From NCBI GenBank assembly GCA_038208735.1, contig JBBQYL010000017.1:1-41060 (forward strand): a stretch of DNA of 41,060 nt. Direction: 5' to 3'. The translations under genes and the position numbers were made by a program. The notes under the pieces are model-generated. The model saw only the letters and a list, made by a program, of their open reading frames with translations, was not told where the DNA came from and searched no databases. Shown one piece after another: positions 7,088 through 15,224 of the stretch. How positions within the stretch are numbered: the first letter of the stretch is position 1; each line of letters opens with the position of its first letter. The DNA is from Scleromatobacter sp038208735 (GTDB taxonomy: Bacteria; Pseudomonadota; Gammaproteobacteria; Burkholderiales; Burkholderiaceae_C).

Positions 7088-7268
7088 GATGTTCTCCAAC
7101 GATGGCGAGGCGCTTCGGCCTCGGGGGGGGCGTCGCCGCTGGAACGAGCCGGGCAACGTCCTGACCGGCAGCGGCGCGGCCTGGGTCGGCCCTCCGGTTG
7201 ACGGTGAGCCATTCTCATCGAAACTGTGGGCTTTCGATGGGCGAAACGGGAAGTCCCTGCCCCTAGAG

Positions 7269-9263
7269 TCACCCTTTTGGGGGAAACGCCTGGTCCGGCG
7301 CCGCGTCGCGATGCGTGGGAAACACCAGCAGCACCTCGGTGCCCCCCGGGCTGGACTCGATTTGCAGCGTTCCACCCAGCGCGCCGGCTCGCCGCCGCAT
7401 GTTCTCCAGTCCGCGTCCCACGCGCGTGCCATCGATGCCCCGGCCGTTGTCGATGATGGCGATGTGCGCCCTCTCGTCCAGGCCGGGCTCGCCCGTCAGG
7501 CCGGTGGTGACCGTGATGCGCGTGGCCGCCGCATGCTTCAGGCAGTTGGCGAACGCCTCCTGCACGATGCGCAGGATGGACAGCACGCTGTGCGGCGTGA
7601 GCATGGGCAGCGGCGGCAGGTCGACCACGTTCCACTGAAGCTCGATGCCGCCCTTGCCCAACCGATCCTGCAGCCGGTAGCGCAAGGTGCCCAGCACGGT
7701 GAGCAGGTCGTTCTCGACGGGCTCCAGTGAGTCGATGATCAACTGCAGGTCCTCGATGCTCTCGCGCAGCACGGTGGCCACCTGGCCGTCCTCCGGCGGC
7801 AGCCCGGGATTGGCCTCGCGATCCATGCGCCGCACCAGCGAGAGCGCCAGCGTGAGCTGCGAGCCGATGCCGTCGTGCATCTCGCTCATGATGCGGCCGC
7901 GCTCGAACGCCAGCGCCTGGTTGCGGCGCGCCTCCACCAGCTGCTCGTAGTTGTGCTCCAGCTCGGCGGCCTTCTCGCTCACGCGCTGCTCCAGCACGGC
8001 GGCCAGGCGTTCGTAGGCGTTCAGCGACTCGACGAAGCGCTGGATGAGGATGGTGCCCACCACGCCCACGAACAGCGGCGCGCTGAAGTGCGTGAGGTAG
8101 AACCGGTCGGTCCAGGTGCTGGACGAATAGAGCCACAGGTCATAGCCGCTGAGGCCGATCTGGGTGGAGCCGGCCACCGCCAGCATGGATCCCTCGAGCA
8201 GGCTCACGCGCAGTCCCTGGCGCACCAGCATCACGAAGTAGAAGCCCGAGGCCAGCAGCGTGCCCAGGTACCACAGGTCGATGGCGTAGCTGGGCAGCAG
8301 GTCGCTGAACATGGCGGCGGCGCCGAGCACGAGGTACACCCACGCGCCGAACTCGACCAGCGGCCAGCGCTTGCCGCAGTAGCGCAGCGTGAACATGAAC
8401 ATGAGCACGGCGCGCAGCACCTGGGCCGCCTCCATGCAGCTTTCCCAGAGGTGGGCCGACAGCGGCGGGTAGAGCGAGAAGTAGTCCAGGCTGATCAGCG
8501 TCCACAGCAGCGACACGCAGCCGAACCAGAAGTACATAACGTGCGAGCGCCGCCCCAGCCACACGCCCAGCAGGAACAACCCGATGGTGGCCGTGCTCAC
8601 GCCCAGCACGCGCACCAGCTCGTTCTGCCAGAACACGCGCAGCCGCCACCGGGCCAGCATCCTGCCTTCGGAACCCAGCTGCACGGGCGCGAGCCAGGCC
8701 CATTCCCAACCGTACGCGCGCTGCTGGATCTCGATCTGGTTGTCTCCCGCGCGCAGCAGGCCGGCGGGCATGAACGCGTACTGCGAGCGATTCCAGTTCA
8801 GCGGCAACGGTTCGGTCATCGAGCCGAACTGGTGCACGTACTGCCCGTTGACGAAGAGCCTGCCGGTGCGATTGAACGCCACCATGTACATGGCCACGCC
8901 ACGTGCGGGCACGGCGTCCAGGTGGAAGCGCAGCTTGAACCAGGCGTCCACCTGCGGCTGCCCGCCGCGGTGGCCGGACCACATCTTGGCCAGCGGCACC
9001 GTCTGCCAGGCGCACTCGGCCCCGGGCAGCTTGTAGGAGAGTCCGCCCAGTTGGCAGAACTGCGCCTCGCGGATGACGGTGGACGGGGTGGCCTGGTCGG
9101 CCGCGGCGGACAACGCAGCGGGGGCGATCGCCTGCGAGAGCGAGCCGCCGAGCACCCCCCAGGCCACGAGCGCGAACGCGATCACGAGCGTCGGCACCAC
9201 CACCCGATCGCTCACCGGCACGCGCAGCCGGGCGAGGACGGCGCGCCCCCACCGCAGGCTCAT
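7269..9263 (-). CDS. Membrane sensor histidine kinase, HisKA_3 type
   Basis: This 664-aa kinase has, in order: an N-terminal membrane segment (about 18-42), a periplasmic domain (about 60-235) resembling galactose-binding-like jelly rolls (FKLRFHLDAVP, GRLFVNGQYVHQFG), a multi-helix membrane region (about 250-405), a coiled coil, and a HisKA_3 segment with MSEMHDGIGSQLTLAL (phospho-His about 463). A HATPase_c follows (NCLKHAAATRI, IIDNGRGIDG, GRGLENMRRRA). The layout resembles 7TMR-DISM sensors. It would phosphorylate the response regulator encoded 43 bp upstream in the same direction. The start MSLRWGRA at 9263 is preferred over an upstream extension without features. The ligand is unknown. 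Confidence 0.85.
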   Translation of the reverse strand: MSLRWGRAVLARLRVPVSDRVVVPTLVIAFALVAWGVLGGSLSQAIAPAALSAAADQATPSTVIREAQFCQLGGLSYKLPGAECAWQTVPLAKMWSGHRGGQPQVDAWFKLRFHLDAVPARGVAMYMVAFNRTGRLFVNGQYVHQFGSMTEPLPLNWNRSQYAFMPAGLLRAGDNQIEIQQRAYGWEWAWLAPVQLGSEGRMLARWRLRVFWQNELVRVLGVSTATIGLFLLGVWLGRRSHVMYFWFGCVSLLWTLISLDYFSLYPPLSAHLWESCMEAAQVLRAVLMFMFTLRYCGKRWPLVEFGAWVYLVLGAAAMFSDLLPSYAIDLWYLGTLLASGFYFVMLVRQGLRVSLLEGSMLAVAGSTQIGLSGYDLWLYSSSTWTDRFYLTHFSAPLFVGVVGTILIQRFVESLNAYERLAAVLEQRVSEKAAELEHNYEQLVEARRNQALAFERGRIMSEMHDGIGSQLTLALSLVRRMDREANPGLPPEDGQVATVLRESIEDLQLIIDSLEPVENDLLTVLGTLRYRLQDRLGKGGIELQWNVVDLPPLPMLTPHSVLSILRIVQEAFANCLKHAAATRITVTTGLTGEPGLDERAHIAIIDNGRGIDGTRVGRGLENMRRRAGALGGTLQIESSPGGTEVLLVFPTHRDAAPDQAFPPKG

Positions 9264-9306
9264 CGGCGGGCCCTCTCGCCGCCGCCCCGGTGCGAGCGCC
9301 CCGCGC

Positions 9307-9990
9307 TCACAGCAGGCCCATGCGGCCGGCCTCGAACACGGCCTCGGTGCGCGAGTGCACGGCCAGCTTTCGGTAGATGTGCTTGACGTGCGTGGCAACG
9401 GTGTGCGCCGACAGGTGCAGCATGTTGGCGATCTCGCCCACGGTGAAGCCCTTGGCGATGAACAGCAGCACCTCGCGCTCGCGTTCGGACAGCCCGCCGT
9501 CGTCGACCACCGCCGCGGGTTGCGGCGACTCGGGCGTGGCGCGCTTGAATCGATGCAGCAGCTGGCGGGCGATGACGGGGCTGATGGGCGAGCCGCCGGC
9601 GCGCAGCTCGCGCACGGTCGCGCCGAGCGTGTCGTTGAGGCTGCGCTTGAGCAGGTAGCCCGTGGCGCCGGCCTCGATCGACGCCAGCACGTGGGCCTCG
9701 TCGCCGAAGACCGTGACGACCATGATGTCGACTTCGGGCAGCGTGCGCGAGATCTGCAGGATGAGGTCGATGCCGTTGCCGTCGGGCAGCCCCAGGTCGA
9801 TGAGCGCGACGTCGAAGTTGCCGTGCAGGATCGCCTCGCGCGCGGCCGCGACCGAATTGACCTGCGCGGCCAGCACCATGCCGGCGTCGCGCGCGATGGC
9901 GGAACAGACCGACTCGCGGAAGGCGTCGTCGTCGTCGACGACCAGGATTCGGGTGGGGGTCGCCTGGGCGATCTCGAGGATTTCGGGCAT
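9307..9990 (-). CDS. NarL/FixJ-family response regulator
   Basis: A 227-aa protein. Its receiver domain (about 14-130) has the acidic pocket VVDDDD, phospho-acceptor Asp65 in ALIDLGLPDG, the conserved Thr in VVTVFG and Lys in YLLKRS. Its LuxR-type HTH (about 162-222) includes LSEREREVLLFIAKG and SAHTVATHVKHIYRKL. It is the cognate partner of the adjacent kinase. The divergent fatty-acid-hydroxylase-type gene starts 64 bp away and is a plausible target, but no binding site was identified. Confidence 0.9.
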   Translation of the reverse strand: MPEILEIAQATPTRILVVDDDDAFRESVCSAIARDAGMVLAAQVNSVAAAREAILHGNFDVALIDLGLPDGNGIDLILQISRTLPEVDIMVVTVFGDEAHVLASIEAGATGYLLKRSLNDTLGATVRELRAGGSPISPVIARQLLHRFKRATPESPQPAAVVDDGGLSEREREVLLFIAKGFTVGEIANMLHLSAHTVATHVKHIYRKLAVHSRTEAVFEAGRMGLL

Positions 9991-10054
9991 GCGTCATTGG
10001 ATCAAGCCGCGGCGCCGCTGTAAACGCCTGGAACCGGGTATTCTTCGCCCAACG

Positions 10055-10903
10055 ATGAACGACTGGCTGCACGACCTGGCAACGGCGCTCGGCAATGCCG
10101 AGGCATGGCAGGCGCTGCGCCGCGTGCTCACCATGTTCATGCTGGCCGAGGGCTGGCAATACGCCGCCATCACGTTCGCGTTCTGGTTCACGCTGCATGT
10201 GCTTCTGCGCAGGCGCCTGGCGCACCGGCTCATCTCCGGCTGGCCGCGGCCGGGCGACGTGCGGCGCGAGATGCTCTACTCGGCCAGCTCGCTGCTGCTC
10301 TACTCGGCCGGCGCGGCCGCCATCCTGGGCCTGCTGGCCAACGGCAGCGTCGAGATCTACGCGAAGCCGCTCCAGCACGGCCTGCCCTGGCTGCTGCTAA
10401 GCCTGCCGGTGCTGCTCGTGTGGCAGGACCTCTGCTTCTACTGCACCCACCGGCTGATGCACACGCGCTGGATGTTCCGCCACGTGCACGGCGTGCACCA
10501 TCGCTCGCGCGAGCCCTCGCCCTGGGCCGCGTACGCCATGCATCCGGTGGAGGCGATGGTCAACGGCGGCCTGCCGCTGCTGGCGCTCGCCGTGGTCCCG
10601 GTGCAGGAGACGGTGCTGGGCCTGTTCGTGCTGCACCAGGTGGTGCGCAACGTGCATGGCCACGCCGCCATCGAAAGCCTGCCACGCGGGTTCACTCGCC
10701 ATTGGTTCTGGGGCCGCTTCACCAGCACCACGCACCACCACCTGCATCACGAGACGGCCCAGGGCAACTACGGCCTGTGGTTCACGTGGTGGGATCGCCT
10801 GTTCGGAACGGAGCGCGCCGACTACGCGCAGCGGTTCGAGAAGGCCACCCAACCAAGGCCGAAGGTGCCTGGCATCTCCTGCGTACCCGCGGGTGATGCC
10901 TGA
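10055..10903 (+). CDS. Sterol desaturase/fatty acid hydroxylase family membrane protein
   Basis: This 282-aa integral membrane protein has about four helices and the three histidine clusters of the family: HRLMH, HGVHH and HHHLHH, which bind two iron atoms. Members hydroxylate or desaturate lipids. The ATG at 10055 gives MNDWLHDL; the same frame continues upstream without features because it is antisense to the response regulator. The gene is divergent from the two-component pair, and its stop codon lies inside a long palindrome shared with the convergent rng. The exact substrate cannot be told. Confidence 0.82.
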   Translation: MNDWLHDLATALGNAEAWQALRRVLTMFMLAEGWQYAAITFAFWFTLHVLLRRRLAHRLISGWPRPGDVRREMLYSASSLLLYSAGAAAILGLLANGSVEIYAKPLQHGLPWLLLSLPVLLVWQDLCFYCTHRLMHTRWMFRHVHGVHHRSREPSPWAAYAMHPVEAMVNGGLPLLALAVVPVQETVLGLFVLHQVVRNVHGHAAIESLPRGFTRHWFWGRFTSTTHHHLHHETAQGNYGLWFTWWDRLFGTERADYAQRFEKATQPRPKVPGISCVPAGDA

Positions 10904-10938
10904 CGCCGATCACCGGCTCACGTTCGGCGTCAGGCATC
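10895..10938. terminator. 14-bp palindrome between convergent genes, likely bidirectional terminator
   Basis: GATGCCTGACGCCG (10895-10908) and its exact complement CGGCGTCAGGCATC (10925-10938) flank a 16-nt loop. The hydroxylase stop codon TGA (10901-10903) is inside the left arm. The rng stop codon lies 9 bp to the right. There is no T-run on either side, so it may act as an RNA 3'-end stabiliser or a Rho-assisted stop. Confidence 0.55.
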
Positions 10939-10946
10939 TCGGGGGC

Positions 10947-12410
10947 CTAGAGCAGCACGATGTCGTATTGCTCCGGATTCATCGTGGCCTCCGCGCTCAG
11001 CGAGATCGGCTTCTTGATGAATGCTGAGAGATCGGCCAGGTGCGCGCTTTCCTCGTCCAGCAGCATCTCCACCACAGACGCGCTGGCGATCACGCGAAAC
11101 TCCTTGGGGTCGAACTGGCGCGCCTCGCGCAGGATCTCGCGCAGCACGTCGTAGCACACGCTGCGCGCCGTCTTCACCTGGCCGCGGCCGGCGCAGGTGG
11201 GGCACGGCTCGCACAGCATGTGGGCCAGCGACTCGCGGGTGCGCTTGCGCGTCATCTCCACCAGGCCCAGGCCCGTGAAGCCGCTCAGCGTGACCTTGGT
11301 GCGATCCTTGCCCAGCTGCTTGCGGAACTCGCCCAGCACGTTCTGCTGGTGATCCTCGCGCGTCATGTCGATGAAGTCGACGATGATGATGCCGCCCAGG
11401 TTGCGCAGGCGCAGCTGGCGCGCGATGGCGCCCGCGGCCTCGAGGTTGGTCTTGAAGATCGTCTCGTCGAAGTTGCGCGCGCCCACGAAGCCGCCGGTGT
11501 TGACGTCGACGGTGGTGAGCGCCTCGGTCTGGTCGATGATGAGGTAGCCGCCGCTCTTCAGGTCGACGCGGCGCGCCAGCGCTCGCGCGATCTCCTCCTC
11601 GATGTTGAAGAGGTCGAAGATGGGCCGCTCGCCCTTGTAGTGCTCGAGCCGGCCCACCGAGCTGGACGCGTACGTCTCGCCGAAGGCGCGCAGCGCGTCG
11701 TGCTGCAGCTTGGAGTCGATGCGAATCGTCTGCGTGCTCTCGTTGGCGATGTCGCGCAGCACGCGTTCGGCCAGGCTCAGGTCCTGGTGCAGGATCGACC
11801 CCGCGGGACGCGCCAGCGCGCGCTCGCGGATGCGGTTCCAGGTGGTGCGCAGGTAGGCGATGTCCTCGGCGAGTTCGGCGTCGCTCGCCTCCTCGGCGTT
11901 GGTGCGCAGGATGAAGCCGCCGCCGCCGTCGGCCGGGTTGCCCGCCAGCGCGATCATGCGCGTGCGCAGTTGCTCGCGCAGCTCGTGCGAGCCGATGCGC
12001 TGCGAGATGCCGATGTGGTTGTCGTGCGGCAGATACACCAGCAGCCGGCCCGCGATGCTCACCTGGGTGGTGAGGCGCGCGCCCTTGGTGCCGATGGGAT
12101 CCTTCACCACCTGCACCGTGAGCGCCTGGCCCTCGAACACCAGCTTCTCGATGGCGGTGGGCACGCCCTCGGGCTTGGTGGACGGATGGCCGTGCAGGTC
12201 GGCCACGTGCAGGAACGCCGCGCGCTCCAGGCCGATGTCGATGAACGCCGACTGCATGCCGGGCAGCACGCGGGCCACCTTGCCCAGATAGACGTTGCCG
12301 ACGAGGCCGCGCTCCAGCGAGCGTTCGAGGTGCAGTTCCTGGATCGAGCCGTTCTCGATGATCGCGACGCGCGTCTCTTGAGGCGACCAGTTGACCAGGA
12401 TGTCGTGCAT
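10947..12410 (-). CDS. rng: Ribonuclease G
   Basis: This 487-aa protein begins MHDILVNWSPQETRVAIIENG. It contains an S1 domain (about 38-125, NVYLGKVARVLPGMQSAFIDIG), the RNase E/G catalytic region with VDFIDMTREDHQ, and the Zn-link motif CPTCAGRG. There is no long C-terminal scaffold, which separates RNase G from RNase E. It cleaves AU-rich single-stranded RNA and matures the 16S rRNA 5' end. It is the last gene of the run rsfS-rlmH-maf-rng, 22 nt after maf, as in many betaproteobacteria. Confidence 0.93.
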   Translation of the reverse strand: MHDILVNWSPQETRVAIIENGSIQELHLERSLERGLVGNVYLGKVARVLPGMQSAFIDIGLERAAFLHVADLHGHPSTKPEGVPTAIEKLVFEGQALTVQVVKDPIGTKGARLTTQVSIAGRLLVYLPHDNHIGISQRIGSHELREQLRTRMIALAGNPADGGGGFILRTNAEEASDAELAEDIAYLRTTWNRIRERALARPAGSILHQDLSLAERVLRDIANESTQTIRIDSKLQHDALRAFGETYASSSVGRLEHYKGERPIFDLFNIEEEIARALARRVDLKSGGYLIIDQTEALTTVDVNTGGFVGARNFDETIFKTNLEAAGAIARQLRLRNLGGIIIVDFIDMTREDHQQNVLGEFRKQLGKDRTKVTLSGFTGLGLVEMTRKRTRESLAHMLCEPCPTCAGRGQVKTARSVCYDVLREILREARQFDPKEFRVIASASVVEMLLDEESAHLADLSAFIKKPISLSAEATMNPEQYDIVLL

Positions 12411-12432
12411 GGAGAGGCGGTCTCGGGTGTCG

Positions 12433-13053
12433 TTATTCTTGGAACTGGACTCCCGCGTCCAACAACAGTTGCGCGGTCTCGTGCAGGGGCAAACCCATGA
12501 TACCGGAGTAGCTCCCGCCGATGCGCTCTATCCACGCCGCGATGCGGCTCTGGATGGCATAGGCGCCGGCCTTGCCGAACGGCTCGCCGCTGGCCACGTA
12601 GGCGGCGATCGCGGCATCGGGCATCGCCGCGAAGCGCACGGTGGACACGCTCAACGCGCTGGTGCGCGCGCGCCCGCCCGCGGACGCGAGCGCCACGGCC
12701 GTCATCACGCGGTGCGTGCGGCCAGACAGGCGCGCCAGCGTGGCGTGCGCGTCGGCCGCGTCCACCGGCTTGCCGAAGATGCGCCGACCCAGCGCCACGG
12801 TGGTGTCGGCGCACAGCACCGGCGCCGGCGGCAGGCCGCGCTTCTTCAGGCGGGCGACGGCGGCGTCGAGCTTCAGCTGGGTGACGCGTTCGCAGTAGAC
12901 CGCGGGCGTCTCGCCGGGGAGGTGGTCTTCCAGCGCCTCGGCGTCTTCGTCGGGCGCCGCCAGCAGCAGCTCGTGACGCACGCCCAGCTGATCGAGCAGC
13001 TGGCGACGGCGGGGGCTTTGCGAGGCGAGATAGATGAACGGGTGTTTTTTCAT
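12433..13053 (-). CDS. maf: Maf-family nucleotide pyrophosphatase
   Basis: A 206-aa protein with the Maf signature YLASQSPRRRQLLDQLG at the N-terminus, LCADTTVALGRRIFGKP (metal-binding Asp), and PFGKAGAYAIQSRIAAWIERIGGSYSGIMGLPL. The last segment resembles the YhdE subgroup, which hydrolyses dTTP, UTP and modified nucleotides to prevent their incorporation; the YceF subgroup prefers m7GTP. It is followed by rng and separated from rlmH almost entirely by a REP-like element. The subgroup is likely but not certain. Confidence 0.9.
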   Translation of the reverse strand: MKKHPFIYLASQSPRRRQLLDQLGVRHELLLAAPDEDAEALEDHLPGETPAVYCERVTQLKLDAAVARLKKRGLPPAPVLCADTTVALGRRIFGKPVDAADAHATLARLSGRTHRVMTAVALASAGGRARTSALSVSTVRFAAMPDAAIAAYVASGEPFGKAGAYAIQSRIAAWIERIGGSYSGIMGLPLHETAQLLLDAGVQFQE

Positions 13054-13066
13054 GATCCCAAGACTC

Positions 13067-13160
13067 TGTCATTCTGCGCGGAGCGAAGCGGAGTCGCAGA
13101 ATCCACGCGAACGACGCCGCGTCAGCGCGCGTGGATCCTGCGACCGCGCGCAGGATGACA
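13067..13160. repeat. BIME-like pair of inverted REP hairpins
   Basis: The left unit starts TGTCATTCTGCG, returns as CGCAGAAT and continues CCACGCG. The right unit is its mirror image: CGCGTGGATCCTGCG, then CGCAGGATGACA. Each unit forms its own hairpin, and the two are mutually inverted. The element fills almost all of the 113-bp gap between rlmH and maf. A half unit with the same core lies inside the DUF3261 lipoprotein gene at 27316-27348. Such elements are usually non-autonomous and spread by TnpA_REP or related transposases; none is in the window. Confidence 0.75.
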
Positions 13161-13166
13161 ACCGAT

Positions 13167-13634
13167 CTATTCCCTGTGATACGGATGGTTGGTGGACAGC
13201 GACCACGCGCGGTACAGCGCCTCGGCCAGCAACGGCCGCACGAAGGCGTGCGGCAGCGTGAGGTCGGACAGCCGGGCCGTCTCGTCGGCGGTGGCCTTCA
13301 AGCCGGGGTCGAGGCCGTCGGGGCCGCCGATGAGAAAGGCCACGTCGCGGCCGTCGCCGCGCCAGAATTCGAGGCGGTCGGCCAGCGCGCGCGTGCTCCA
13401 GCGCGTGCCGCGCTCGTCCAGTATCACGCGGCGCACGCCTTGCGGCAGCGCGGCCTCGAGGCGTTTCGCCTCGGCCTGCATCAGTTGCGCGGGCGCCTTG
13501 CCGGCGCGCGGCTCGGCCTTGACGGCCTTCAGCTCGAGCCGCATCTCGGGCGGGAAGCGGCGCTCGAACTCGTCGTAGGCGGCCTCGGCCCAGGCGGGTG
13601 GCTTCTGGCCGACGGAGGCAATGATCAGTCGCAT
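13167..13634 (-). CDS. rlmH: 23S rRNA (pseudouridine1915-N3)-methyltransferase RlmH
   Basis: This 155-aa SPOUT-class enzyme starts MRLIIASVGQKPPAWAE and carries FLIGGPDGLDP and the C-terminus LTLPHAFVRPLLAEALYRAW, then NHPYHRE, all hallmarks of RlmH/YbeA. It methylates pseudouridine 1915 in helix 69 of assembled 70S ribosomes. It is usually co-transcribed with rsfS; here a strong intrinsic terminator lies 13 nt before its ATG, so its expression must depend on readthrough or anti-termination. Confidence 0.95.
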   Translation of the reverse strand: MRLIIASVGQKPPAWAEAAYDEFERRFPPEMRLELKAVKAEPRAGKAPAQLMQAEAKRLEAALPQGVRRVILDERGTRWSTRALADRLEFWRGDGRDVAFLIGGPDGLDPGLKATADETARLSDLTLPHAFVRPLLAEALYRAWSLSTNHPYHRE

Positions 13635-13646
13635 GGTCTTTCGGAC

Positions 13647-13673
13647 AAAAAAACGGCGACCGAGGTCGCCGTT
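13647..13673 (-). terminator. Intrinsic terminator between rsfS and rlmH (possible attenuator)
   Basis: On the minus strand AACGGCGAC-CTCG-GTCGCCGTT forms a perfect 9-bp stem with a 4-nt loop and is followed by an uninterrupted T tract (13647-13653). The rlmH ATG is only 13 nt beyond, leaving no room for a promoter. The element therefore lies inside any transcript that reaches rlmH. Confidence 0.8.
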
Positions 13674-13694
13674 CGTGTCGCGGTGGAAAGGGCC

Positions 13695-14564
13695 TCAGCC
13701 CTTGCGCGCCGCCACCTTCTTGGCCACGGCGGCCTTGCTGGTGGCCTTCTTCGCCACGACCTTCTTGGCGGCGGTGCCGGCGTTGCGCGAGCTGTGTGCC
13801 GACACGACGACCTTCTTGACCGGCGCGGCGGCCTTCACCGGCGCCTTGCCGGTGCGCGCGGCGGTGGATCCGGCGCGCGTCTTGGCGGCGGCGGACACCT
13901 TGCCCGCGGCCGTCTTCGGCGCCGGCTTGGCCACGCCCTTCTGCGAGCCGGCCGGCTTGGTGGCCGCGGCCTCGCGGGCCGTCAGCTTCCTGGGGCCGCG
14001 CGTGGACGTCGAGCGCTCGGCCGGCGTCTTGGCCGCCGGCAGCTTGACCGGCGTCTTCCTGGCGGCGGGCTTCTTGAGCGCGGCCTTGCGGGCCGGCGTC
14101 TCGTCGTCGTGGTCGACGGCCTGGGTGGCCTTGACGCGCTTCTTCTTCGGCGCGGCCGCGGGCTCGTCGTCCTCGTCCTCGTCGAAGCCCTCGGAGGCCT
14201 TCACCAGGCCGCCCGACCGCGTGTTCAGCTTGATGGCCACCGGCTTGCCGCCCCAGATCTCTTCCAGGCGGTAGTAGTCGCGGATGGACGGTTGCATGAT
14301 GTGCGCCACGGCCGCGCCGCAGTCGACGATGATCCACTCGCCGTTTTCCTCGCCCTCGGTGCGCAGCACGTCGAGGCCCGCGGCGCGCACGGCGTCGCGC
14401 ACGCTGGCGGCGAGGCCCTTGGTCTGGCGGTTGCTGGCGCCGGAGGCGACGATCACGCGCTCGAACAGCGGCGACAGGTGCTCGGTGTTGAACACCTGGA
14501 TGTTTTGCGCCTTGACGTCTTCGAGGCCGTCGACGATGGCGCGTTGGAGTTTGCGGATGTCCAT
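13695..14564 (-). CDS. rsfS: Ribosome silencing factor RsfS with a long H1-like C-terminal tail
   Basis: Residues 1 to about 120 are a complete RsfS/Iojap domain (MDIRKLQRAIVDGLEDVKAQ, VASGASNRQTKGLA, GEWIIVDCGAAVAHIM). This domain binds uL14 and blocks 30S-50S joining in starvation. Typical RsfS is about 105-150 aa; this one has 289. After a short acidic patch (DEDEDDE, about 128-134) come some 155 residues of Ala/Lys/Pro/Thr repeats such as KKVVAKKATSKAAVAKK, like histone H1 or AlgP-type tails. The tail is highly basic and probably disordered, so nucleic-acid binding is likely. It is 39 nt downstream of nadD. Confidence 0.92.
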   Translation of the reverse strand: MDIRKLQRAIVDGLEDVKAQNIQVFNTEHLSPLFERVIVASGASNRQTKGLAASVRDAVRAAGLDVLRTEGEENGEWIIVDCGAAVAHIMQPSIRDYYRLEEIWGGKPVAIKLNTRSGGLVKASEGFDEDEDDEPAAAPKKKRVKATQAVDHDDETPARKAALKKPAARKTPVKLPAAKTPAERSTSTRGPRKLTAREAAATKPAGSQKGVAKPAPKTAAGKVSAAAKTRAGSTAARTGKAPVKAAAPVKKVVVSAHSSRNAGTAAKKVVAKKATSKAAVAKKVAARKG

Positions 14565-14603
14565 TTATTTTCTATTCACGCGGTATCGGTGTGCGGAGCC
14601 AGG

Positions 14604-15224
14604 TCAAGACCTGGCACCGGGCAATTGAATGTATAAGTTGTTGTCGGCAATATAGCGCGCTACCGGCGTGCCGACCAGCGCCGTGACGTCGAGCCCGGCC
14701 GCGGCGCGCGAGCGCACCGTGGTGGCGGAATGGGGAAGCGCCGGCATCTCGACGATGCGCAGCGCGTGGGCAATGCCGGCCAGGCCGGGGGCGGCGCGCA
14801 CGGGATCGCCGTCGCGCGCGGACACCGCCAGGCCGGCGAGCGAGAGGATCTCTCGCCACTCGTGCCAGGTGTCGAAACGGGCGTACTGATCCTGCCCGAT
14901 GACCAGCCACCAGCGCGTGCCCGGCTGCTCGGCGTGCAGCTCGCGCAGGGTGTCGACGGTGTAGCTGGGGCCCGTGCGGTCGAGCTCGCGCGCATCGATC
15001 GAGAAGCGCGGCTCGCCCTCGGTCATCCGTTGCAGCATCGCGACGCGGTCGGCGCGGGACGCGGGCGCGCGGTCGGCCTTGTGGGGCGACTGGCCCGCCG
15101 GCAGCCACACGAGCGAGTCCAGCGGCAACTGCGCGAGCGCCGCGTCCGCGAGCGCGCGGTGCGCGAGGTGCGGCGGGTCGAAGCTGCCGCCGAAGAGTCC
15201 GGCGGAGCGGGGGGGGTTCGTCAG
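14604..15224 (-). CDS. nadD: Nicotinate-nucleotide adenylyltransferase NadD
   Basis: Recognised by the nucleotidyltransferase motif LFGGSFDPPHLAH near the N-terminus and by LPHSATTVRSRAAAG near the C-terminus (the SxTxxR motif). It makes nicotinate adenine dinucleotide from NaMN and ATP in NAD synthesis. About 206 aa. The start is uncertain: no ATG, GTG or TTG is in frame near the conserved N-terminus. The best option is CTG at 15224, overlapping the hemF stop (CTGA), which gives LTNPPRSAGLFGG. Neither removing nor adding one base at the nearby run of eight C supplies a normal start. Gene order hemF-nadD-rsfS supports identity. Confidence 0.85.
   Translation of the reverse strand: MTNPPRSAGLFGGSFDPPHLAHRALADAALAQLPLDSLVWLPAGQSPHKADRAPASRADRVAMLQRMTEGEPRFSIDARELDRTGPSYTVDTLRELHAEQPGTRWWLVIGQDQYARFDTWHEWREILSLAGLAVSARDGDPVRAAPGLAGIAHALRIVEMPALPHSATTVRSRAAAGLDVTALVGTPVARYIADNNLYIQLPGARS

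Noticed and set aside
7216..7239. 8-bp inverted repeat CATCGAAA/TTTCGATG downstream of the kinase gene
   Set aside because: No T-run, no second copy and no clear target gene; too weak to call a terminator or operator.
15209..15216. Run of eight G as a phase-variation tract for nadD
   Set aside because: Neither a one-base loss nor a one-base gain gives a usable start; an essential NAD gene is also an unlikely target.
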